A stretch of DNA of 64,000 nt from Macrothele yani (lineage: Eukaryota; Arthropoda; Arachnida; Araneae; Macrothelidae): contig CM077027.1 of assembly GCA_039090855.1 (NCBI GenBank), forward strand, positions 99,856,316 through 99,920,315, in the 5' to 3' direction. The stretch's first letter is position 1, and each line of letters starts with the position of its first letter. The notes below the pieces were generated by a model, which was not told the origin of the DNA, searched no databases, and worked only from the letters and a program-made list of their open reading frames with translations. The position numbers and the translations under genes were made by a program. This document shows positions 22,000 to 32,069 of this stretch, piece by piece.

Positions 22000-22320
22000 A
22001 CTTCAAAATAGTTCCAAATGATATCTTTTTCCTTCCAGCCAGGCTGACTTCAACACTTGTCTTAAATAAAATGAGCTAAGCACTAAGACCCTTAGCCACA
22101 CACAGTACAGTGCAACAGAAAACTGAGAATGGTACTTTTAAACTGGCATTGCTTCCTGTTTATCTGTTCTTTATCATCAGTGCTTGAAAAATGTGGTCGT
22201 CCGTGACAAGTGAAAATTTTTAGTTGACAAGTAACAAATTTAGTACAGTAGTTTAAATTCAATAGGCAATTATTTAAATGTTGTTATGCCTATTGTTGGA
22301 TACATAAAAATATCAGTTCT
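22000..22320. other. Non-coding stretch upstream of the DUF659 hAT remnant
   Basis: Nothing coding is supported. CAGTGCTTGAAAAATGTGG at 22178 resembles a hAT terminal sequence and could be the 5' end of the neighbouring remnant, but I found no partner. Confidence 0.3.
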
Positions 22321-22754
22321 TTAATTAGGCTTATTTTAATTCGCAGAACTGATTCGTGACTGTGCACCAGTATGGGGAGCCAGTTTCTCCGTGAAAGAAA
22401 TTGGACAGTGAATACTACGAGTCAAAATATCCGGGCACGGTGCGCTTAATGAAGAACATGAGGGAAGAAGCCACAAGCCCAGAGAATGATTTCCCAAAAT
22501 GCTATGGGAAGCAGTGTTTACACTGCTTATCTTCCCATTAAGCAGAGTAAGCCAGCTTTTCCCACAGCATTTTAGGAAATCATTCCCCATGCTTGTAGCT
22601 TTTTCCCCTTATTTTCTTGTTAAGTGCACTGTGCCCGGATGTTTTGACTCGCAGTATTCACTGTCCAATTTCTTTCGTGGAGAAACAGATTCCCCATGCT
22701 GGCACACAGTCGTGAATTAGTTAGCTGTAAATTAAAATAAATAAGCCTTATTAA
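22321..22754. mobile_element. Foldback element (about 200-bp inverted arms)
   Basis: The left arm (22321 to about 22512) is the inverted complement of the right arm (about 22557-22754), with a 45-base centre. The ends read TTAATTAGGCTTATTT and AAATAAGCCTTATTAA. The arms share blocks such as AAATTGGACAGTGAATACT and AATGATTTCC. There is no coding capacity, so it is probably a MITE or foldback transposon mobilised by an unknown transposase. Confidence 0.8.
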
Positions 22755-22880
22755 CAGGGTTCGTAAGCGTCCATTTCCTGGAAAACTCGTGGAATTAAAA
22801 TTTTTATTTTTCAGACGCATGGAAAACTTCTGGAAAAAAAAAGAAACAATTTTTAATGACTCCTGGAATTGTTGTATTTC
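22755..22880. repeat. hAT-like terminus beginning CAGGGTTCGTA
   Basis: CAGGGTTCGTAAGCGTCC followed by CCTGGAAAAC and GGAATT patterns resembles a hAT-type end. An inverted similar end (TGTATGAACCCTG) is at 30783-30795, with TATTAA abutting both. Whether these bound one element is uncertain. Confidence 0.4.
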
Positions 22881-23223
22881 TTTTTATACTGAACTAGTTT
22901 GGTTAAAAGATTTGGCAGCCAGTGTGGCACCAGAAACATTTCTTCTGCAGCTGTGAACTGGAGTGAAAGTGTGGGGAAGGGAGGTTGCAGAAACTTCCTT
23001 ACCTAAACCGGCCCCCTGTTGACTGATAAGCATCTCCTGCACGCTACTGGCATAAAAAACACGATTTTCTATCTTCGCAGAATTTCAACAAAACTGGCTG
23101 AAATTTTAATGCTCATAATAAGGAACGAACTCACCAAATTTCATGTGAATTGGATAAAAATTGTGAAAACTAGCCGCTAACATTTTAAATCTCATTTGCA
23201 ATTGCTGCTGGCAGTGGCAGTAC
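22881..23223. other. No recognisable feature
   Basis: Non-coding sequence between the hAT-like terminus and the tandem duplication. No repeats or frames of note. Confidence 0.35.
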
Positions 23224-23440
23224 TTCACAATAAAATTTTTTATGCGAAATTCAAAAAGTTTTCATTTTATTGTAGTGAAATTTACCGGGTAACCTTATAC
23301 GAACGACCCAGTTATGACATCTGTGAAAAATTCTTCACAATAAAATTTTTTATGCGAAATTCAAAAAGTTTTCATTTTATTGTAGTGAAATTTACCGGGT
23401 AACCTTATACGACCCAGTTATGACATCTGTGAAAAATTCA
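23224..23440 (+). repeat. 110-bp tandem duplication
   Basis: Starts TTCACAATAAAATTTTTTAT and repeats at 23334. The two units are identical over nearly their whole length except that the second lacks four bases (ACGAACGACC against ACGACC). This is a recent local duplication. Confidence 0.9.
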
Positions 23441-23489
23441 GATCTTTTAATTGAAAATTGGGAAAATTAATTTTTCCACACTTTAAAGC

Positions 23490-23841
23490 ACGTGTAAAGA
23501 TTGTGAGTCCCTCCGGAGGTCTGTGGGACACCACACCATATCTCTGCAACTAATAGTCCGATTTAAAAAATTCTTTTTGTATTGGGAAGCTTGAAATGTG
23601 TGAATATGATCCTTTATTTAGTTTTTTTCCCCCGCGATGCACTATTTTGCCGCAAGAGGGCGTAAATGTAGGTAACGAATTAAAATTCATTTTATTCCAT
23701 ATAAACATCTGATAAAAAAATTCTAAACATCCGATCGAAAAAATTCTTTTATTTTTCAATTAAATTTTTATCGAAGACTATTTAAGGTATAGTAAATTTT
23801 TTCAAGTTACACATAGATTTTCCGCTAGGGGGCGTAAAAGT
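23490..23841 (+). repeat. S3 satellite units, left flank
   Basis: Carries about two 150-bp units with ATATCTCTGC at the start, a GATTTAAAAAATTC block, and near the end CCGCAAGAGGGCGTAAA or CCGCTAGGGGGCGTAAA. The same units in the same orientation continue at 28024, on the far side of the long-TIR transposon. Confidence 0.7.
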
Positions 23842-24316
23842 GACATTTCCACGTCAGATCAATAACAAAAAATAAGTTTTTGACCTCACCATTTCTGATT
23901 TTGATGAAATTTGGTATGAAGCACACATATGACAAGGTAAGTAATTCTGCCAATTTTCAGATTTTTATTTTGAAAATTGTCCAAGATACACACATAATAA
24001 AAATCGAAATTTTCGAAAAAATGACAAACTCGCACACTTATAAATGACTGTAACTGTTTTCCTAATTGTAGTACAGTGACAATTAAAACACAGCTGCAAA
24101 GCTAAAGCATTGAGCTTTCTATAGATACCATACATGACCTTCTTACAACAGATTAAAGTTTCAAGGTCATCCACTGTGACCTTGAATATCTCAAAACATG
24201 CCATCTTAAAAAATTACGAAAAAAATATATTTTATTGCTACAACATTCTTCTACCCATATGCCAGATATTAGGCTGGCACCGCTATGGCAAGGCAGTGTA
24301 GGATTAATAGGAGTAT
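23842..24316 (+). repeat. Left terminal inverted repeat of copy 1
   Basis: Inverted match to 27560-28023, with blocks such as TTCTGATTTTGATGAAATTT, GTCATCCACTGTGACCTTGA (divergent outer bases) and CTAATATCTGGCA in the opposite arm. The inner end is near GTGTAGGATTAATAGGAGT. Confidence 0.88.
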
Positions 24317-24538
24317 ATGTCCTCCAGGTTAGGTTCGGACAAATGTACAATAACTGTTTTCCAAATGCATGTATGTATTAATTTCACAATGTGTTACAGG
24401 TTATATTAGTGGTGTACACATACAAGTGAACCGCTTGGTTAATAAGGTTGCAAACCAAAAGAATGTGATGTCATTTTGCTAGTGACCATCTCTATTTCGC
24501 TTCTCTCCATAAATTTAATATGTCCGACCTGTTGCTGT

Positions 24539-27039
24539 TCATAGGTCAACCTTCGTAATGACCGCTGTTTTATCCACTTCTAATATATCTGGCTTCTGTG
24601 GGTATGTGAAAGACACTGAAGGTCCATGTGGGTGCAGAAAACTTATCTTAACTTGTTCTGTATGAATGTTCACATCCAAAACACAACCAACCCACCACTG
24701 GTTATCATACTCAACAATAACATAGCCACGAATATCCTCCAGATCCAGTTCTATTGGATTTAGCAATACTGACTCAACCTTGTATTCAGTTGAGTTTGAA
24801 TACATCTTGGTTTTAATAGCTGTGCGGCTTACTGGTATTACACAGTGAAGTTTTTGAGTACCAGGAATTGGTCGAGCACTAGCATGACGTATCTCGAGGA
24901 ACTCCTTGTGGTTCTCATAGTCCTTGTCCGTGCTGTATTTAAAATGGCACGAAGGAATGTTTCTGGAAGCCCAATCGTACAGTTGTTGCGGTGTCATAAT
25001 TTGGTCATTGTATGAACACTGAAGGCTGGTACATGCAGCTAATCTCTTAATGGTGCCTGCCACGCCATCACATGGCCCCTTTCCATGTGAGGTGGCAAAG
25101 AAATGCCACTCAGCTGTGATACCAAAATCTACATCATAATGGCACAGATTGACAAAATTCTTCCTGTTCTTATACTGTGAGGCTGCACCGTCTGAGAAGT
25201 AATAGATGTGTTCTACTTTCTTGTCAAAATGTGATGATATAAACTGCAACAATTGGCTCTGGAAAAGGTGAACACTGAAAGTGTCATGCTTAAGACATTC
25301 TGAGATGACAACAAAAGAAACGTGATCCAACTGAAGTGTGTGTGAACTTTTGTAGCACACGACGAAAGGGTGAATAGTAGCTTGGGAATTGTTCCAGTGG
25401 TATCCTTGGACTGCATCCTTCAGTATGAAGGAATAATTCTCAGCAAAATCGCACAACACAACACACTGATTATCATCAAGGTTTTCTTTCAGATTTGACA
25501 GAAAGTATGACTGCTGAATAGCTATAAAAGAATGTGGCAATTAGCAATTTCACTTTTGATTCAAAAGTCTCAAGGAATTCTTCTATGCCGCCCCGGTGGC
25601 GCAGTGGTCTAAGGCGCTGGCTTCTGATCTTTCGTCCGTAAGGGGTCCGGGTTCGAATCCCGGTGAGGCATGGATGTTGTGTTTGTCTTACGGCACTGGC
25701 TCTCTCCTTCCCTGGAACCAGTGACCCTAAATTAGGGACGGGCGACTGCTTATAGCTCATTGAGTTGCTCACGGTGGTCGTTAAACCTCCAATCAAAAAA
25801 AAAAAAAAAAAAGAATTCTACAGTGTTACAGACTGTCATAAGAGTTGTGCGATCAGTTGTAGTCCACAATTTATATAAAATTTCATCAATCCCATTCATG
25901 GTGAATAAGTTACTTATTTGCTCTTAGTAAGTGTGCTATACCAGGACAAGAATCACACTTGAAGAAGAAGCATTCTGGAAGAGGAGGGTTACAAGTTATT
26001 CTTGCAAGGCAATCTTTGTATGTCCTAACTGGTAATTCATCATTACGAGTTACGTCTTGCAATTTGCACCCTGCTAGCATAAGTTTTACATTTTCATGAG
26101 CACAACACACACACACACAGTGTGTTCCACTTGCACCAGCCAGCATACAATTCTTTGGGCATAAATCACAGAACTTTGAAAACCCTACTTTGACATTAGG
26201 ATTCTTGTCTTTAAATCCTTGAAATATCTCTTTCAAATTTCCTAGAATAAGACTTTTCTGTTTTTGTACTTTTGATCCTGATTCTATCATTGTAACAAAA
26301 TCTTTTTTCCTGGTAAACAACGGCTCGCTTCATCACTATTATAGTATGCAATAACGTTTTCTTCAACTGTGCTGTCACTGAGAGTTTTTCCAGGCCTAGG
26401 ATTTGGAGTTGCTAAAATACCCTGCTCTTCCACAAGATTTTTAGACTTTCGTGCCATGTAATATGTTACACCAAATTCTTCCTGAATTTTACGAATACTC
26501 CAGGTTCTAGGTAATATTGTTAGTATTTGGACTTTAACACTGCTAGAGTCTGTTTCTTGAAATTTTTCTTTCAACTGTGAAATCATGACCGATTCATCAG
26601 ACACTGTCACAGGATTACCACATTCTGGAACACCTATGTAGTCTTTTATCACTTCACCAATTTTCTTATATTTCTTCTTACTGTACTGTCCAACACCTAA
26701 TATTTTTTTCACAGGAGATTCGCCTAGAGAAAGTAACGTATCATTCAGACTATCCAAAGTTGTGTCTCTGTCAGTCCATATCTCACTCTTCACCACTCCT
26801 TCTGAATTATCTTCACTTAACCGAGGTTTTTCTGCCTCTGCATCTGTTTCAATTATACATGAAGGACCTGGCATTTCAGAGATAGATTTTCTGCATGAAT
26901 TACATATTTTCTGTTCTAATGTTATATTTGGACATCTCTGAACCATCCAAGGCTGTACTTTTCTCAGATTCTTTCTAAACCTTGTGTGTCCACTTTTACC
27001 CAGAGGATTGCAACAAAAAATTTGACTTTTAAAGTCCAT
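24539..27039 (-). pseudogene. Transposase-like protein of the long-TIR family, copy 1 (one frameshift, one SINE)
   Basis: Three frames on the minus strand make one protein of about 830 residues. 27039-26287: an N-terminal CCNPLGKSGH with ICNSCRK, a probable zinc motif, then an acidic linker and LPRTWSIRKIQEEFGVTYYM, helix-turn-helix-like. 26320-25910: GFSKFCDLCPKNCMLAGASG, a Cys/His cluster VCVCCAHENVKLM and a terminal FFKCDSCPG. 25540-24539: the core, with VVLCDFAENYSF, IYYFSDGAASQYKNRKNF and WHFFATSHGKGPCDG, three acidic blocks spaced as in an RNase-H-fold nuclease, then a C-terminal DNQWWVGCVLD domain. A frameshift in an A run near 26310 and the SINE at 25587-25812 break it. Position between TIRs and three copies in the window argue for a transposase; catalysis is inferred, not shown. 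Confidence 0.75.
25587..25812 (+). mobile_element. tRNA-derived SINE copy 8, inside the transposase-like gene
   Basis: Full SINE with head, B box, body and a 17-base A tail. Similar flanks AGGAATTCTTCTAT (25573-25586) and AAGAATTCTACAGT (25811-25824) suggest a slightly decayed duplication. Removing it joins CNTVEF to FLETFESKVKLL in the host reading frame. Confidence 0.9.
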
Positions 27040-27242
27040 TTTGGTTAATGAAACTGCACCTGCAAAAAAAATGATAAATGTAGTTTGATAAAAAGAAATT
27101 GATTAAATAAAGATAACAATAAAGATAAAATAAAATGACAATTAAACAGTTAACAATGTTACAGATAAATTGATAACCACACCCTCACAAGCTCAGAATT
27201 GAAATAACAGCAAATGTAAAATGGTGTACCAGTAAGATTTCT

Positions 27243-27323
27243 CATTGGCTGTAATAAGAAGCCTTGCCATTGGCTTTAATAAGAAACCCTGTCATTGGCT
27301 AAGAAGAAGCCCTGCCATTGGCT
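27243..27323 (-). promoter_or_regulatory. Four CCAAT boxes upstream of the transposase-like gene
   Basis: AGCCAATG on the minus strand (plus-strand CATTGGCT) occurs at 27243-27250, 27268-27275, 27293-27300 and 27316-27323, spaced 23-25 bases and 200-280 bases before the Met at 27039. Spaced AGCCAAT boxes are typical NF-Y-type promoter elements. No convincing TATA box was located. Confidence 0.55.
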
Positions 27324-27559
27324 AAAATGGGTGTGGAGTTTCAATCTCTGATCTCAAAGATTTGTTGACATTATTTACTGCTGAAAATTGCGTCTATCAA
27401 GTAAAATTGCTGTCACATAGCATATTTCTGATAAATCTGTTGATCTGTTATAATATATACACATTTCATGTATAATTAAACACAAATCCTCAACGTAAGA
27501 AATATTTACTGCATGGTATGTCTCTGTGCCTTACATACAGAAGCGTGCAGCATGACACT

Positions 27560-28023
27560 CCTATTAATCCTACACTGCCTTGCCATAGCGGTGCCAGCCT
27601 AATATCTGGCACATTGGTAGAAGAATGTTGTAGCAATAAAATATATTTTTTTCGTAATTTTTTAAGATGGTATGTTTTGAGATATTCAAGGTCACAGTGG
27701 ATGACCTTGAAACTTTAATCTGTTGTAAGAAGGTCATGTATGGTATCTATAGAAAGCTCAATCCTTTAGCTTTTCAACTGTGTTTGAATTGTCACTCTAC
27801 TACAATTAGGAAAAAATTTACAGCCATTTATAAGTGTGTGAGTTTGTCATTTTTTACGAAAATTTTCGATTTTTATTATGTGTGTATCTTGGACAATTTT
27901 CAAAATAAAAATCTGAAAATTGGCAGAATTACTTACCTTGTCATATGTGTGCTTCATACCAAATTTCATCAAAATCAGAAATGGTGAGGTCAAGAAGGTG
28001 ATTGATCTGACATGGAATTGCTC
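27560..28023 (-). repeat. Right terminal inverted repeat of copy 1
   Basis: Inverted partner of 23842-24316, differing by scattered substitutions and a few small indels near the tip. Confidence 0.88.
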
Positions 28024-29160
28024 AAAAGTAAACTGAGTTTTCCCTGATATTAATGCTTCTAAAACTCCGATTTGAAAAATTATTTCTTCAGCGGTTACAG
28101 CTCTTGATGGGAAATCTTTTGCATATAATTTCTAATTTTTGGTAAAAAAACGGTTTGGCCACCAGGGGGCAAAAGTGTTAATTTCTACTTCTATCGTATT
28201 TGCAGCAAAATCCGAGCTAAAATCTCGATTGAAAAAATTCCTTCGTGGACAGATACCGTCAGCAAACCTTTTCCGAATATTTTTTTTTAAAATAATGCAT
28301 GGTTTTTTCACCAGAGGATGTAGATGTATATCTTATTTTTGTCGATATCTCTGCTTCTAAGAGACCAATTTGAAAAAAATCTTTCTTTGTTGAATAGTTT
28401 CTACTGCGAAATGTTTTTCATATAATTTCAAAATTTTCTAGTAATTCATAGACTTTTTGCAAGGGGAATAAAGGTAAAACGTGTTTCTCCTGATATCTTT
28501 GTTTCTAATACTCCATTTTGAAAAATTCTTTCCACTCCGGATACAGCTTTTGATGGAAAATGCTTTGCATATAATTTTTTATATTTGGCAAAGAATGGTT
28601 TGACTGCCAGGGGCATAAGTGTTTATTTCCGCTTCTGATGTAGTTGCAACAAAATCTGAGCTCCTGAAAACTCGATTGAAAAAATTCTTCTGTGGAACGA
28701 TACCGCTCACATCAAAAACGTTTTGAGAATACTTTCTTTTTAAAATAATGCATGGCTTTTATGGCAGGGGGCATGCAATCATATTTTTGTCAATATCTCT
28801 GCTTCTAAGTATCCAATTTAAAAAAAATGTTTCTTTGTTGGCGAGCATTTCTGTTGCAAAATGTTTTTCATATAATTTCAAATTTTCTTAATGCAGAGGT
28901 CTGTCACCAGACGGCGTAAGTTCACTTTTCCATTAACAGCAATATCTGCGGAACTAAAAACACAACTGAAAAACTTTTTTCTTCGATCAGATACTACTAA
29001 CTATGCAAACTCTGTGTGCATATTTTCTTCTCGAAATAGTGCACAACTTCGCCGCTAGGGGGCACAAATACTTAATCTGTTTTTCTCAATATCACTGCTC
29101 CTACATGTGCAATTAAAAAAAATTCTTTCAACACCAGATGCCATTTATTTTGTAGAACAC
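28024..29160 (+). repeat. S3 satellite: three-part higher-order repeat
   Basis: About 150-bp subunits begin at 28045, 28192, 28344, 28492, 28640, 28791, 28941 and 29087. Units three steps apart are most alike (period about 447-449: 28045/28492/28941), so it is a higher-order repeat of three subunits. Most subunits carry a CCACCAGGGGGC- or GCCGCTAGGGGGC-like block followed by AAAAGT or similar. Confidence 0.75.
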
Positions 29161-30487
29161 TTTAGGGAGTGGAAGAAAAAATAATTCTGTGTGTCATTAA
29201 AGAAAGTTGCCTTGTGATTCTTCTAGGGGCTGCTTGGCATGTTTAACACTAATATTGAAATATTCTAATATTTAAAAATATTTCAAGTTCCTTTCAATTT
29301 TTGTCCGAATTTTATTATTTAACATGAGATACTTTTCAAATTACCGTGATTATTCTAACCTAGCAAAGGATTCTGTCAAAAGAGTTGGCATTTAATCGAA
29401 TATTAAAGAAAACTAACTACATCTTATTACACAGTCTCTCATTTGTAGCCAAGCAGTGGTGAGGATTAACAAGTATCCCCTCCCCTTCCAGTTAGTTTCA
29501 ATTGTATTAAAAGCGTACCTGCTGCCTCAAATTGCTTTTTCCTGGATCATTGAGATAATTCTTTTGTCCACCCTACCGTACGATCGACTGTAGTAATCCA
29601 AAGAGAACTATCTAGTTAGGCAATTTAAAACCTGGTATCCCGATGTCATTCAAGGGAGTTTCACAGAAGAATGGCACCTTCATACCTACTATCACCCTTA
29701 ATCATTGGGAGTTTAATTCTGCCAACAACCAAGTTTGCATGGACTGAGTGAGAATCTAAGGAAAATGAACACTAACCTCATTTGAAAACACAATGACTAT
29801 AGAAAGTGCAAAACATCGTAAATACCAAGTCAAACATTTTCTATATTAAAATTAATTACATAAAATTTTTTACCAATAGCTGTTTTTCAAAAGTGAAATG
29901 TCAAAAAGAAACCAGGTAGAGAAGGTAAAGTACATGTTGCAAAAATATGCATTTAAATGTTTCCCAAACTATTTCATTGTCTGCCATCCAATGAACCAAT
30001 GTTACATATTGTAAATAAAAAGTTCGAAATATTTTTATACAAGTAAAAACATAATCCTTTTTTTTCTTTTTTCTTTTTGGTTTTCTAAAGGGTTTGCATT
30101 ACAGCTTTTCGGATTCTTATTTCTATCTAGTTTCTTAAATTCCAGAGTATGGAATATCCTGCCTTTTAGGTTTGTATCAAAGTGAATTAAAAAACAAAAC
30201 AAAAAAAAACTAAATCCTGTGAAGCTTTGGTGTCACTGAGGTTTACATGATGCGTGCTGTGTGAATGCTTTGGGGTCTTTCACTTTAGCTCAGTGCCTGC
30301 ACTCTGATATGTAGGCACTGTAAAAAATATTGTGATACAGGGAAAAAATTGTCAGTATCATGCATGTATTTTATTTTGTTTGTTTCAGAAATGCAAGGAA
30401 GCATGTTTAAGGTTTTAATGAATCAGAATGCCCCATCTCTACTAATGTGTATATATCTTTTCTGTTTTCAGTCGATGTATTCTAAAT
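29161..30487. other. No recognisable gene
   Basis: AT-rich, with long T and A runs near 30059 and 30190. TTTGTTTCAG at 30378-30387 looks like a splice acceptor, but no coding similarity follows. Confidence 0.4.
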
Positions 30488-30492
30488 GTGTA

Positions 30493-30649
30493 GTGCTGCC
30501 CCAGTGGCCAAATGGTCTGGCACATTTCCTCTGACCATTTGCCCAAATTGGACCTGGTTTCGAGTCCCATGTGAAGTATAAGTGGTGTATTTACAGCACC
30601 CAGAGTTGCACATGTAGTCAATAAACTCTGAAACAAAAAAAAAAAAAAT
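30493..30649 (+). mobile_element. Second, divergent tRNA-derived SINE type
   Basis: Head GCTGCCCCAGTGGCCAAATG with an A-box-like TGGCCAAATGGTC and a B-box-like GGTTTCGAGTCCC, then a short body and an A tail. The body differs from the main SINE family, so it is either a separate family or an old relative. No clear target duplication. Confidence 0.6.
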
Positions 30650-31379
30650 ATTAAGTAGTAGTAGTAAACCACGGCAATTTACAGTATCAGCAACAAAGCA
30701 CTGTTATTCTAGCGGAAGTTTGGGCTCCTGGAATTTTTTTGTGGACTTCTCAAAAAGTCCTTTAATTTATTTTCTGTAAAAGTGTATGAACCCTGTATTA
30801 AAGAATTGATATTTTTATGAACACGAGTCAATCACATGTGTGTCGCGGGCTGTTGCTTAGCAATTGGTGTTGTAGGTCAAAGGGCAAATACGTATTCCCA
30901 TGTTTCCACGAAGCTTAGGAAAGTTCTAAAAGATTGTAGGATTCTTGCATCACTTGTGCTAGAGGGAGAAAACTGAGTTTGGTTAGTATAAATGGTATTT
31001 AAATTAAATTAGTGATGAAATATTATTGAAAATGATTACAATTTCATAAATATTATTGAACGTATAAACAATTACCTTTTAATTTTTAGTACTGAGTTGT
31101 CTTTCTTGTGAACCCTGCAGGGCTGTTGATTTTCAACTGAGAAGTGAGTTATTTTCCTGATTGGTAAACCAGCATGAAATATTTCAAACCCTGTTTATCA
31201 CCCACTAAAATAATCCTTCTGCTGAGTTCATGTAAAAGAAGGGGAACGCTTTTGAATGCAAAAGGTCAGATTCCCTTTGCTATTGACAACCAACTTCTAT
31301 ACATACATACATATCACTAAGCTGTTCTCTGAGATTCAGAGGTTAGCTCCAAAAAGAAATACAAACTTCCAGATATTTT
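30650..31379. other. Non-coding stretch with a hAT-like terminus at 30783-30795
   Basis: TGTATGAACCCTG is the inverted counterpart of the end at 22755. The rest shows no repeats or genes that I can support. Confidence 0.35.
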
Positions 31380-32069
31380 TACTTATTGTTGTCATCTCAA
31401 ACTTCTCCATTTACAGCGATCTTGACATACAACTCGTGCTTCACGAATATCCATTACACGCCATACACAAGATGTTTTATACTTCATACTCATAAATTTT
31501 TTTCTCATGCAGACACTCCTGAATCTGATCCACCCATGTCTTCCTTGGCCTTCCTCTGCCTTTCCTTCCTGCCACTTGGGCTGAAAAGATTTTCTTAGTA
31601 AGCATTTCATCACTCATTCTTTCAACATGGCCAAACTGTGATATTCATTCACAGAGACTCTACCTTGCAACATCCCCAAATAGGCTTCCTTTTTTCTCTT
31701 TATTGCCTCTTCAATCTCACTATTCCACCAAGCATCACCTCTATTGTTACCCACTATTGTGGTGCCACAGACCTCTTTAGCAGCAGTGACAACACAGTTC
31801 TTAAAACATTCCCACTTGTTTTCTACATCCCTCTCACCAGACTTCAGATCCTTCAGTCGTTCTCTGAGTAAGTCAGAATACCGCTGATGATCTTCAAGGA
31901 GCCTATCAACCTTTATTCTTTCTATCCTGGGTCTCTTCCTATTCCTTTTCCTCCAACCAACATTAAGTTTCACTCGTGACACTACCAAGTAAGTTTCACT
32001 CGTGATACTACCTTCCCAGCAGTAATTCAAGAGGGAACAGAAAGAATGAGAAAAGCTGTAGAAAAACAA
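31380..32069 (-). pseudogene. Internally deleted RTE-like LINE fragment
   Basis: Read leftward from 32069: a linker region between endonuclease and RT (YLVVSRVKLNVGWRKRNRKR, then ENKWECFKNCVVTAAKEVCG and WWNSEIEEAIKRKKEAY). Near 31640 this joins directly, with a change of frame, to the C-terminal end: QFGHVERMSDEMLTKKIFSA, GRKGRGRPRKTWVDQIQ and a final DRCKWRSLR. The entire reverse transcriptase is missing. It once encoded a polymerase that copies LINE RNA at a nicked target. It is dead. The C-terminal GHV-x-R-M and GRPRKTW patterns favour an RTE-type element, but the clade is not certain. Confidence 0.65.

Larger units (their letters stand above)
23842..28023 (-). mobile_element. Long-TIR DNA transposon, copy 1 (4.2 kb)
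   Basis: Terminal inverted repeats of about 470 bp bound one minus-strand gene. The outer ends are GACATTTCCACGTCAGATCA (left) and, inverted, GAGCAATTCCATGTCAGATC (right). AAAAGT is repeated at 23836-23841 and 28024-28029, a possible 6-bp target duplication. The element lies within S3 satellite, which continues in register on both sides. I do not recognise the superfamily by name. Confidence 0.85.

Noticed and set aside
26100..26120. CA microsatellite as a disrupting repeat in the copy 1 gene
   Set aside because: It encodes the VCVC residues of a Cys/His cluster that is also present in copy 2 (CVCTTHQ), so it is part of the coding sequence.
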